In this document: in pieces, positions 36,546 to 43,586 of the stretch
Layout: each line of letters begins with the position of its first letter
How positions within the stretch are numbered: position 1 is the first letter of the stretch
IMG/VR virus record: IMGVR_UViG_3300050821_001527
Span: 62,001-126,000 of that record
Reading direction: 5' to 3' (one strand)
Length of the DNA: 64,000 nucleotides
DNA from: a virus
The notes under the pieces: generated by a model
What the model saw: only the letters and a program-made list of their open reading frames with translations
What the model was told of the DNA's origin: nothing
Database searches by the model: none
Translations under genes and position numbers: made by a program

Positions 36546-37179
36546 GCAGCATGGATAGGTATTCTTTGTGCCAAGGCAAATGCCTGCCGTGGAACCCGAA
36601 TGAGTTTTTTGGCTGGTTTTCCTCCACATCATTCTCCAAAGCAAAGCGAGCGGCCACTTCAACAGGGGCGAATTTTATTCCATTTTTTTGTAAATAAATT
36701 CGGTTATGCAAACACAGAATGTTATCCTCTGGTTCCTTGTAGTCGAAAGTCGCGGGAACATTTTGGTTCAGGAGTTTCTTGCTCCTTAATGAAAACCCAC
36801 CATTGCCGACTCTGGCTATGCGGTTGGGCCATTGCCTCGGCCAAGGCGCACCGATGTAATCGTATTTGAGAAATTCCTTGTCCCACAGATGGGGATTGAC
36901 GATAAAACCATCCCACTGGACGAGAAGAACAAAGTCAGCCCCAACGTAACTCCCCAACTCACAGAGCATGAACTTGTTATATCCCACCAAATCCAATGGC
37001 TTTATTTTAACATGTAGAATTCTCGGGTCACGTAAGGGGTCAATGGGGGAAAGCAATCTGACGGAATTGAAGGTCATGCCCTGAGTCGAATGAATTAAGG
37101 CTCTGGATGAAGCGGCGACTTTATCGTCCTCGCTCCTTCCGTCCACGCAGATAAGGTCAACGTTGGTTAGGTCTTGCAT
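36523..37179 (-). CDS. DUF5672-type glycosyltransferase-like protein
   Basis: About 218 residues from ATG 37179, overlapping the upstream stop. The segment FVLLVQWDGFIVNPHLWDKEFLKYDYIGAPW (near residues 95-125) followed by RVGNGGFSLRSKKLL matches my recollection of DUF5672, found in proteins of glycan loci. D in WDGF probably binds the donor. Fits the surrounding sugar-modifying operon. Confidence 0.75.
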   Translation of the reverse strand: MQDLTNVDLICVDGRSEDDKVAASSRALIHSTQGMTFNSVRLLSPIDPLRDPRILHVKIKPLDLVGYNKFMLCELGSYVGADFVLLVQWDGFIVNPHLWDKEFLKYDYIGAPWPRQWPNRIARVGNGGFSLRSKKLLNQNVPATFDYKEPEDNILCLHNRIYLQKNGIKFAPVEVAARFALENDVEENQPKNSFGFHGRHLPWHKEYLSMLHEKTTSI

Positions 37180-37919
37180 GGCTTCATATTTGCCCTGACA
37201 ACATCCAAGGAGTAGTTCGGGTGCCAAGAGGCTGTCCCGTATTCTTGGGTGGCGTCGTTCATAGTTATGATTTCGACTTCCGCCTCGGGGCTGGCTAACG
37301 CTCCAATCCAAAATGAATATGAACCAAGGGACAAAACCATCTTGCGGTGGGAGGCTCCTATGACCAAGGTTTCGGAGGCGTTGTTGTATTTTAGTGTCTT
37401 GAACCCATATTTCTTCACCAGAGCGCGGGTGATGTCGTCATTCTCGTCGTGGCTGGCTATTACCCCGTTCTTAAAATCCATCAACGATAATCTGCGGTCA
37501 TAGTATTCAAACGGAAGGACACATGACTTTGGGACGGGGGCGGCAGGGCAACTATTCCTAATATGGATGAACACTGTCTCCGGGTCTGTATCCACCTTCT
37601 TGAAGGAAAACAGGTCGGCTAAATGCTCACCAAAGGCTCGGTGATTAACAACGGAAGGTTGTTGGCAATACGAGAGAATCATGGCTCCTCCATTCAGTTT
37701 CCTATCCATGAACTCGCCAGCGTTGTTTTCGTCTATTCGGTGGACTATCGAAAGCTTTCTTCCGAGTCTCAAGAATTTTGAACGCGCCAGATTGAAGGAC
37801 TGTTCGATGTCGCAATCCCAATACAGGTCGTTATTCTTGGATAGAAAACTAGCGTAGGCGTGGCGAAAAAGCTTGTTGCCTAAGTTAGTGTTCCATATCC
37901 CGAATGGGACGGTAATCAT
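37167..37919 (-). CDS. GT11-like (alpha-1,2-fucosyltransferase-type) protein
   Basis: 250 residues. Three features recall GT11: NTNLGNKLFRHAYA near the start (family GxLGNQxFQYA), VFIHIRNSCP near residue 115 (family HIRRGDY) and LSLGSYSFWIGALASP near 200 (family SxSWWGA). GT11 enzymes use GDP-fucose, whose precursor the nearby Gmd makes, so the pairing is chemically sensible. The catalytic-loop Asp of HxRxGD is not conserved exactly, so the donor may differ. Confidence 0.65.
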   Translation of the reverse strand: MITVPFGIWNTNLGNKLFRHAYASFLSKNNDLYWDCDIEQSFNLARSKFLRLGRKLSIVHRIDENNAGEFMDRKLNGGAMILSYCQQPSVVNHRAFGEHLADLFSFKKVDTDPETVFIHIRNSCPAAPVPKSCVLPFEYYDRRLSLMDFKNGVIASHDENDDITRALVKKYGFKTLKYNNASETLVIGASHRKMVLSLGSYSFWIGALASPEAEVEIITMNDATQEYGTASWHPNYSLDVVRANMKPCKT

Positions 37920-38260
37920 TACGGGCCTTTCGCTTGAGGGTGTGGCTTCTTCGTTCTCTTGGAATAGTCCGACTTGGCCTTTTCCTTGATTGGGTCATTG
38001 CCTAAAACACGCGCCCTCTTTTCGGACATTTCCGCACTCTTATCCCACATATCCCCTATCGTGTAATTCTTCTTGGAGGTTTTATCCGTGAAGTCTTTTT
38101 GGGAATGAGGATTGATTTTAGTGTCAATGGAGGCGTTGGGAATTGTGAAAATCCTATTCCATTTCACTCCGTTCTCCTCAAAGGTATGCGACTCGTTCAC
38201 TCTTTGAACGATTTCTCTGACCTCTTTCGAGGATGGGTGCTGGAATATGTAGATTGGCAT
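37919..38260 (-). CDS. Unknown basic protein, FmdB-like N-terminus
   Basis: 113 residues. The opening MPIYIFQHPSSKEVREIVQ resembles the first strands of FmdB-type small zinc-ribbon proteins but the Cys pairs are missing. C-terminal half is Lys-rich and low complexity. Overlaps both neighbours by 1 nt. Function unknown. Confidence 0.55.
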   Translation of the reverse strand: MPIYIFQHPSSKEVREIVQRVNESHTFEENGVKWNRIFTIPNASIDTKINPHSQKDFTDKTSKKNYTIGDMWDKSAEMSEKRARVLGNDPIKEKAKSDYSKRTKKPHPQAKGP

Positions 38261-38445
38261 TAGTTAGCCCAAATGAACTTCACCTTTTCAAGCGGGACGG
38301 TCACCCACTTGTTTTCCTTGTTCAAGACTTCCACGGTGACCTGTTCGGTTTTTCCGATAATCTTAGGCTCGCTGCAAGCCAGTTGATTGACCAAAATACC
38401 GGCGACTTCCGCCCCGGTTAGTTCTGCGCTAATGTTGAGTTTCAT
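38260..38445 (-). CDS. Small unknown protein
   Basis: 61 residues: a short amphipathic helix, then three beta strands (QVTVEVLNKENKWVTVPLEKVKFIW). No family recognised. In the leftward operon, 1 nt from the following gene. A small all-beta cofactor-like fold is possible; nothing more can be said. Confidence 0.5.
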   Translation of the reverse strand: MKLNISAELTGAEVAGILVNQLACSEPKIIGKTEQVTVEVLNKENKWVTVPLEKVKFIWAN

Positions 38446-38446
38446 G

Positions 38447-38755
38447 TTATTTTAGATGCTTCCCTTCGACGCCACGTTGCTGACGCTCATACGTCCTCGA
38501 TTGCTGGGCATATAATGCCGACTTGAGATGACCGATAGAGCAAAGAGTTTCCTCGGACGGGAACTTGTTGTAGAGACTCTGCATACGGTCAATCAACATT
38601 TTGAGGACTTCCTCGTTGGTTGTCCCGTCGTTGAGGGTGACAAGCTCGCCGGGATTGGCCGTAGGAGTCTTCTCGATAAACTGGATGGTCTGTCCAGCTT
38701 CCTTGTTCTCGAAATTCTCAAGAACGTATTTGTGTCCGGGTGTTAGGATTTTCAT
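38447..38755 (-). CDS. Tad1/Acb2-type hairpin protein (possible anti-defence sponge)
   Basis: 102 residues. N-terminal beta part (KILTPGHKYVLENFE...TIQFIEK), then LNDGTTNEEVLKMLIDRMQSL, KFPSEE, a second helix with LKSALYAQQSR, and RQQRGVEGKHL. This helix-hairpin layout and the NDGTTNEEV...RGVEGKH wording match my recollection of small phage proteins carrying the Acb2/Tad1 hairpin domain, which sequester cyclic nucleotides (CBASS) or gcADPR (Thoeris). Assignment is from memory of the motif only; binding residues cannot be verified here. Sits among small accessory genes. Confidence 0.55.
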   Translation of the reverse strand: MKILTPGHKYVLENFENKEAGQTIQFIEKTPTANPGELVTLNDGTTNEEVLKMLIDRMQSLYNKFPSEETLCSIGHLKSALYAQQSRTYERQQRGVEGKHLK

Positions 38756-38758
38756 AAA

Positions 38759-39100
38759 TTAGTCAACCTTGAAGTGCATCAGTTCTCCGATGGGAGCCTT
38801 TGCTTCGGTTTCTACTGCAAGTTCCGATAAACGTGCGGGTGCGCCGTTTTGCTCCATGCAGGCGACGGCGATTCCGGCAATTTTTCTGATATTGTCCAGA
38901 CTTGGCCTTTCCGCTACCGGGCCTGAATCTGACTCCTTGATATACGCATCCTCCGCTTTTCGCAGGTAGGCGCGAAGGATGGTCAGATACTCACCGACAC
39001 GCTTGGGGTCAATCCAACCGTTTTCCTTGATAAGAGCGTCCTGATAATCCCTTTCGCCGTCAATCAGGGAGTAAACTTGCTGTCTAGTTAGAGGGTTCAT
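38759..39100 (-). CDS. Unknown phage protein (ERDYQD motif)
   Basis: 113 residues, helical. GERDYQDALIKENGW at the start and IRKIAGIAVACMEQNGAP in the middle recur in small hypothetical phage proteins, sometimes fused to or near nucleotide-metabolism genes. No catalytic site I can defend. Overlaps the FkbM-like gene by 17 nt. Confidence 0.55.
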   Translation of the reverse strand: MNPLTRQQVYSLIDGERDYQDALIKENGWIDPKRVGEYLTILRAYLRKAEDAYIKESDSGPVAERPSLDNIRKIAGIAVACMEQNGAPARLSELAVETEAKAPIGELMHFKVD

Positions 39101-39818
39101 AATTTCTTGATTTCAAATCTTCCACGTCAAATGCGTCCGTCAGTTTATTCTTTGAGAAAAATCCCAAGAATCCAAAATTTTGTCCCTTGTCTTTCAGTTC
39201 AAGAACAAGGTTATCGGAGAATCCAATGGACGCCAGCTTGGACTTCAAATATTTAAGCTCGTTCGGGGAGTGTGGAATTTCAAAACATACGTTCTCCACG
39301 TTCCCAAAAGCCTGCTCATTCAACGATACGAAATCAAACAGGTAGGCACCAATGTTGATTTTTAAAAGATTGATACGCTGCTCGGTTATTAGTCCTTGTA
39401 GTATCTCAATCATGGACAGGGACAGAACATTCTCTCCGCTATCCGACGGCTGGATAGTCCCGTAGTCGAGGACGTGTTGGGAATTGATTTTTGGTTCAGG
39501 AAGCTTGAACGTGGTGTGTCTGTGAAACGCGGCAATCTGGTAAGGCGAAACTGCGTCAGTGAATACTTCCGTATTCTTCAACAGCATCCTGTAATTGTCC
39601 GCGAAAGGCTCGAAGGCGTAGCATTTCGTGTAATTCGCGGCCAAAGCAGCCAGAACAAAATACCCGCAATGTGCCCCAATATCAACAGCCACTATCCTGC
39701 TTCCGGCTTGGGGGTCAACATCCAATTTCTTGAGGCGATAAAAATTGGAATAAAATACCTTGTCCAAGTAATACTGGTCAGTGGAGTAGCTGCGGATATG
39801 GATGTTAGGCGTTTGCAT
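39084..39818 (-). CDS. FkbM-type SAM methyltransferase
   Basis: 244 residues. VAVDIGAHCGYFVLAALAA (SAM motif I) at about residue 43, CYAFEPFADNYRMLLKN, INLLKINIGAYLFDFV (family LLKIDVEGxE, diverged) and a C-terminal CFEIPHSP strand fit FkbM methyltransferases, which O-methylate sugars. Overlaps the glycosyltransferase upstream by 14 nt, suggesting action on the same glycan. Confidence 0.75.
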   Translation of the reverse strand: MQTPNIHIRSYSTDQYYLDKVFYSNFYRLKKLDVDPQAGSRIVAVDIGAHCGYFVLAALAANYTKCYAFEPFADNYRMLLKNTEVFTDAVSPYQIAAFHRHTTFKLPEPKINSQHVLDYGTIQPSDSGENVLSLSMIEILQGLITEQRINLLKINIGAYLFDFVSLNEQAFGNVENVCFEIPHSPNELKYLKSKLASIGFSDNLVLELKDKGQNFGFLGFFSKNKLTDAFDVEDLKSRNYEPSN

Positions 39819-40914
39819 CGAAGGTCTTGATTATGGATTCAGCGAGCTTCTCCTTGGAGAATTGGGTTTGTAACTTGAGTCCGGGAGAATTGAGTCTGCT
39901 CTGACCGACTCGCGCAATCACCTTTTCACATGCCGCGATAAAGGCTTCCTCGTCCCAAGTGAAGATGGAGCCTTGGTTGAATGGCTGTCCCTTTTGGAAG
40001 AACATTCCGTCGTATGCTTCTTCCTTGCCGTTAGTAGGAACGATAACAGAGTTTGACTCGTTTGACCAATCCGAATATCCGGGGCCGTCGAGGATTACCG
40101 CGTGTTTTCCGAGGGCGACAGATTGGAACTCTGGTAGCCCCCAGCCTTCGCCACCAGACATGCCAAGCACAATATCTCCCGAGTTGAGGAACTCGTTATA
40201 CGAGGCGTTTTCCTGCATGGAAGGAAGGAAAGTAACGTTGAACGGCTTTGGCTTTCCTTCAAGAATCAGATTGGCCGCGATATGGTTATTCTGTTGAGCG
40301 TTGATGAAGGGGTTGTAGATGGCACATTGCAGGGCGTAGCGGGAGTTGTTCCCATATTTCTTAATCCAAGCCTTAATCATCTTCAAGTGCTGCTTGCGCT
40401 TTTCAAACTTTCCGCAAATATTGAACACGATTCTCCCGTCGGGGAAGTATGTCTTGTTCGTGTTTTGGAAGTTATAAGAGTCGAACGCCAGCGGCATGTG
40501 CGACGTTTCAACCCCGAATTTCTTGAAGACTTCGCAGGTAAACTTGCTTGAGAAGAACGTCTTGTTATTTCTGGCGATGTTAAGCTCGACTGGCGTGGGA
40601 GCATCAAGTTCATAGAATGATAACAGGGTTTGCTTCTCCGAGAACGACTCCATTGAGCCATTAAGATGCCACAGCTTGAAAATGGGATTCGAGCGTTCGT
40701 GCATGTTGTAGGCTGCGTGAATACAGTCCTCCAACCATTTGAGAAATTCAGGGTCTTGCTTTTGAGAGGCGAGGTCGTATCCGCCACCCACCGGGAAAAG
40801 CCTGACATCATAATCTGCGCCCGTCTTTATCAGGTCATAGATAGTCCTGAGAATCAATACGGATGTTTGTCCGAACGATACTCCATTAACGGGTAGATTG
40901 AATGTCAGAATCAT
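39805..40914 (-). CDS. GT4 family glycosyltransferase
   Basis: 369 residues, GT-B fold. Visible: NGVSFGQTSVLI (N-domain glycine-rich loop), MPLAFDS, IVFNICGKFEKRKQHLKMIKAW (start of C-domain, family GxxxxxKG), then LGMSGGEGWGLPEFQSVALGKHAVIL, the E(x)7E-type donor motif. First large gene of the glycan block after the small genes at 40886-42070. Donor and acceptor not deducible. Confidence 0.85.
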   Translation of the reverse strand: MILTFNLPVNGVSFGQTSVLILRTIYDLIKTGADYDVRLFPVGGGYDLASQKQDPEFLKWLEDCIHAAYNMHERSNPIFKLWHLNGSMESFSEKQTLLSFYELDAPTPVELNIARNNKTFFSSKFTCEVFKKFGVETSHMPLAFDSYNFQNTNKTYFPDGRIVFNICGKFEKRKQHLKMIKAWIKKYGNNSRYALQCAIYNPFINAQQNNHIAANLILEGKPKPFNVTFLPSMQENASYNEFLNSGDIVLGMSGGEGWGLPEFQSVALGKHAVILDGPGYSDWSNESNSVIVPTNGKEEAYDGMFFQKGQPFNQGSIFTWDEEAFIAACEKVIARVGQSRLNSPGLKLQTQFSKEKLAESIIKTFDANA

Positions 40915-41089
40915 TTTTTCTTTGTTCGAGCGTTGATTTTATCTCGGCCCATAGGGTTTCCCATCGCTCCTTGAAGATTCCGCCTTTCGCATATCCATCT
41001 TCTCGGATTTTATCCACTCTCCAATAGCATGGAGAGCAGTAAAGGGCGTCCGTTGGTATCCTACACGGACATAGTAGGCAAACTTTCAT
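40886..41089 (-). CDS. Small zinc-knuckle protein
   Basis: About 67 residues from ATG 41089. KVCLLCPCRIPTDALYCSPC holds two CxxC pairs, a probable zinc finger, followed by a helical acidic/basic tail. Overlaps the GT4 start by 29 nt. Function unknown. Confidence 0.55.
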   Translation of the reverse strand: MKVCLLCPCRIPTDALYCSPCYWRVDKIREDGYAKGGIFKERWETLWAEIKSTLEQRKNDSDIQSTR

Positions 41090-41133
41090 AAGCGAAACGG
41101 GCGGCGGGATTGCCACCGCCCGTCACGAAGACA

Positions 41134-41451
41134 TTAAATGTCCAGTTCGGTCGGTTCGAGGACGGGCGCGGCAGCAGGCTTCGCGGCTGGTGCCTGAGCC
41201 TTCGGAGCCGGGGATGCGGCGGCAGGAGCGGGCTGACCGTTCCCTTCGCGGTTGGACAGGTAAATCTTGAAGTCCGGGTGCTTTGGTTCCTTCTTACCCT
41301 TGTTCTTGAATGCAACAAGGTTTACCTTCTGGTTGATTCCCCACTGATTGAGGTCAATGGAGAGAGAGATGAACTGTGCGCCGGATGCGGCCTTCTTGAC
41401 CCATACTGCGCCCAAGTCCTTCTCGAACTGCTTTTCATTTGGATTTTCCAT
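41134..41451 (-). CDS. Small protein, DUF736-like or ssDNA-binding-like
   Basis: 105 residues. Beta-rich first 65 residues (LGAVWVKKAASGAQFISLSIDL...DFKIYLSNRE) resemble the small DUF736-type fold; then a long Ala/Pro linker and an acidic tip (EPTELDI), the general layout of SSB-like proteins. Both readings are tentative. Lies 16 nt after the sigma gene stop. Confidence 0.5.
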   Translation of the reverse strand: MENPNEKQFEKDLGAVWVKKAASGAQFISLSIDLNQWGINQKVNLVAFKNKGKKEPKHPDFKIYLSNREGNGQPAPAAASPAPKAQAPAAKPAAAPVLEPTELDI

Positions 41452-41467
41452 GTTATTTAGTTTCGGT

Positions 41468-42067
41468 TTATACTATGTCAGCGAAGTCCGTGCTACGGAG
41501 CTTCGTGCGAAGAAAATTCATTCCTCGCTCATGTAGATTGATTACCGTCTGAGACGAAATATTCATTTTTTCTGCAATTTGTTTCCACTCCTTCTTTTCC
41601 GGGGACAAATGGCGCATTTCAATGATTTGCGGGATTCTCTTATCCTTCATTTGGGACAGTAGATTTTTCAGGAAGTCGTAAGTCTCTTTGTTTTCCTCTT
41701 TCTCCCTTGAGCCGTGCATGGAGTCTGCATTATCCAGCATTTCCCTCATTTCGTCAGTGTCAACACTTATCAGACACTTCCTCTTGGTTATCGAATTCAG
41801 ACACAGAAATCTCGCGTAGTTGCAGATGTGGGTGGACAATTTCGCGCCCCTTTTAGGGTCGTATGTTTTAATGCAGTTAAATATAATGATATTTTTCTCA
41901 TTAAATATGTCCGTCGGACTGATACCTGAGTTGATTAACGCCGGGGTAAATTTGTGGCACATCTTGTAAAAGACGTTTTCATACCTTCGGCATAGTTCGA
42001 GGAAACTGTCATTACAACCGTCCTTCTTGACTCTACGAATCAAGGTTTTATCGGGGATATTGGTCAT
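41468..42067 (-). CDS. RNA polymerase sigma factor
   Basis: 199 residues from ATG 42067 (ATGATG at 42070). Region 2-like: ICNYARFLCLNSITKRK preceded by TYDPKRGAKLSTH (core-binding and -10 recognition helices). Region 4-like: KEWKQIAEKMNISSQTVINLHERGMNFLR helix-turn-helix near the C-terminus. No regions 1 or 3, so a group 3/4-type sigma. Probably redirects host polymerase to phage promoters. Upstream, TATCCT lies 5 nt before the start codon. Confidence 0.82.
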   Translation of the reverse strand: MTNIPDKTLIRRVKKDGCNDSFLELCRRYENVFYKMCHKFTPALINSGISPTDIFNEKNIIIFNCIKTYDPKRGAKLSTHICNYARFLCLNSITKRKCLISVDTDEMREMLDNADSMHGSREKEENKETYDFLKNLLSQMKDKRIPQIIEMRHLSPEKKEWKQIAEKMNISSQTVINLHERGMNFLRTKLRSTDFADIV

Positions 42068-42159
42068 CAATAAGGATAGACCATTTTTTTGAAATAAAAT
42101 TCACGAACGCACGGGACTGCCCCTGTATGATGTTTCTTAGCAAATATAGGCAGACATCC

Positions 42160-42195
42160 CCTTACCGGAGTAATGGTTACACTACTCTAGTAAGG
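42160..42195 (+). repeat. Inverted repeat hairpin
   Basis: CCTTAC pairs with GTAAGG at the ends and GAGTA (4268 onward) with TACTC inside, giving a two-step stem with a loop of about 10 nt. It sits just before the AAGGAG of the leader peptide, part of which lies in the 3' strand, so folding would hide that ribosome site. Confidence 0.6.
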
Positions 42196-42204
42196 AGATT
42201 CTGT

Positions 42205-42243
42205 ATGCCGTTTCTTGAGGGCTTGAAATATTTAATGTGGTAA
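42205..42243 (+). CDS. 12-residue leader peptide MPFLEGLKYLMW
   Basis: An AAGGAG ribosome site 9 nt upstream of the ATG is one of the best in a window where such sites are rare. The ORF has 12 codons (MPFLEGLKYLMW) and stops at 42241. Hairpin upstream, structured RNA and U-rich stem downstream give the layout of an attenuator or translation-coupled leader. Peptide reality is inferred. Confidence 0.45.
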   Translation: MPFLEGLKYLMW

Positions 42244-42279
42244 GCCACTCCACGCAGCATTGAAACTTTGTTAGTCAGC

Positions 42280-42388
42280 AGCTACCGGAAGTCCGGGGAT
42301 GCGAAAGGTCTTAAAACGCATTTACGCTGCCGTCCCCGTGCTTACGCACAACGGCGGGTGAGCCTCTACGATTTCTCGTAGCCTTTTT
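42280..42388 (+). ncRNA. Structured RNA with terminator-like end
   Basis: GGGGATGCG (42295 on) pairs with CGCAT and TCCCC further on, GTGC-TTAC-GCAC forms a tetraloop hairpin near 42340, and CTACGA-TTTC-TCGTAG (42366-42381) is followed by CC and five Ts. It could be a small RNA, riboswitch or attenuator. I could not match it to a known RNA family by eye. Confidence 0.45.
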
Positions 42389-42675
42389 ATTTTCTCGTCA
42401 AATCGAGAGCCTAGCCCTTGTTGCGTCTGTTTGGCTTCAGCGCGTCCGCGATGGAGCAACGTGGGAAAACCTTACTGTTTGTTCTCAGCAGGCTGAAAAT
42501 GGATACAACCATTTGTTCTATACTACGGAAAGTTTACAAAGGAGTCAAGGATAAAATTCCGCTTGACAAAACTTCTGGTTATCAATTACACTTGAAAGGT
42601 GAACATTGGCCCTTTAATATTCTTCGGTTTGATTTTCTTGTATGCGGCTATTTTCTTCGCTAATATAAGGAAGAC

Positions 42676-43029
42676 ATGATAGACCAATTTCTAATTTGGG
42701 CGGTAGCTCTGGTGATGATTTTCATTTGGCTGGACACGGACGCGGTTGTGGAATATGCGGTTTTGCTCAATATTCCGCTGCCCCTCATCGTGGATTATCT
42801 GGCTTACAAGCAAACCCAAAACGTAACTTACCCCGATTTCCTAGCGTTTCACATGAATTCGTTCGGAACCCGCCTGCTGACGTGCCCATATTGCCTCACC
42901 GTGGTCTTGAACGCCATGTTCTACAGCATCTACGCGGGACTGCATTATACTTTCAACCCCATCGTCCTGTGTGTAAACATTGTAGTAGGGTGGGCGGTTT
43001 ACCCGTTCTTGTCCAAGGTCAGCAAGTAA
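42676..43029 (+). CDS. Small membrane protein with CPYC motif
   Basis: 117 residues, three likely membrane segments (about 5-20, 30-45, 85-105) and RLLTCPYCLTVVLN near residue 68, as in DUF1360-like small membrane proteins. Start follows TAATAT (42661-42666) with TTGTAT 17 nt before it and a 9-nt gap to ATG. Function unknown; the CxxC could be redox active or bind metal at the membrane. Confidence 0.65.
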   Translation: MIDQFLIWAVALVMIFIWLDTDAVVEYAVLLNIPLPLIVDYLAYKQTQNVTYPDFLAFHMNSFGTRLLTCPYCLTVVLNAMFYSIYAGLHYTFNPIVLCVNIVVGWAVYPFLSKVSK

Positions 43030-43030
43030 A

Positions 43031-43507
43031 ATGCAGAGATTCATTAACAGGCTTAACGCCCAAAAGAGGGCGAATATAGGAGAACCTGTTGCAGCAAAGC
43101 AGACCGGGCTGGACGATACCTGTGCCTCCCAAACGGTTCTCGATGAGCCGCTATCAGCAAAAGAGATTGAATTTTATTTAAAAAAATTGGACACGCAAGC
43201 CAACACTTTACCGGAGAATACGGTTGTTTTTGACTCAATACAGGCTTTCGCGTCTTGGTATGAGGGTAATAAGCATAGCTTTAACGATAAACAGAACGTG
43301 GCCTTGGGAACGCTCGTCACCGTAAGGAACCAAATCAACCTCGGGTGTTCGTGCCGACTGCATATTCGTCAAAACATGGGCAACGATTACTTCAAGCACT
43401 TCTTCATTAAGAACGCTAATACCGACATTATTCCCTCCATCAAACAGGCGTTCGCAGGTCAAAACGTCATCTTGAAAGTCGGAGACGTTGAGTTCATGCG
43501 AATCTGA
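43031..43507 (+). CDS. Unknown protein
   Basis: 158 residues, no recognised family. N-terminal 45 residues are polar; then helices (SAKEIEFYLKKLDTQ) and a beta-rich C-terminal part with a CSCR segment. Starts 1 nt after the membrane protein stop, so probably co-transcribed. Its 3' end precedes the strong nrdJ promoter. Confidence 0.6.
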   Translation: MQRFINRLNAQKRANIGEPVAAKQTGLDDTCASQTVLDEPLSAKEIEFYLKKLDTQANTLPENTVVFDSIQAFASWYEGNKHSFNDKQNVALGTLVTVRNQINLGCSCRLHIRQNMGNDYFKHFFIKNANTDIIPSIKQAFAGQNVILKVGDVEFMRI

Positions 43508-43548
43508 TACACCTAATTCCAACAGTGGGAGTTGCTACGAAACAATTC

Positions 43549-43577
43549 TTTACACTCATGGAAAAATGCTGTAATAT
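43549..43577 (+). promoter_or_regulatory. Promoter of nrdJ, leaderless
   Basis: TTTACA (43549-43554), 17-nt spacer, TAATAT (43572-43577), 9 nt, ATG. The leader would be about 2 nt. Confidence 0.7.
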
Positions 43578-43586
43578 CTTCTTGCA

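Larger units (their letters stand above)
42071..42675 (+). other. 605-nt stretch: hairpins, leader peptide, structured RNA
   Basis: Between the leftward sigma gene and rightward 42676 there is no convincing long gene. It holds the hairpin at 42160-42195, a 12-codon ORF with a strong ribosome site (42205-42243), a structured segment 42280-42360 and a terminator-like stem at 42366-42388. An 81-codon frame at 42418-42663 starts with TTG and looks unlike a protein; TTGACA occurs inside it (about 42563). Confidence 0.6.

Noticed and set aside
42418-42663. 81-codon rightward ORF
   Set aside because: TTG start, no ribosome site, composition unlike neighbours, and it spans promoter-like sequence; most likely chance.
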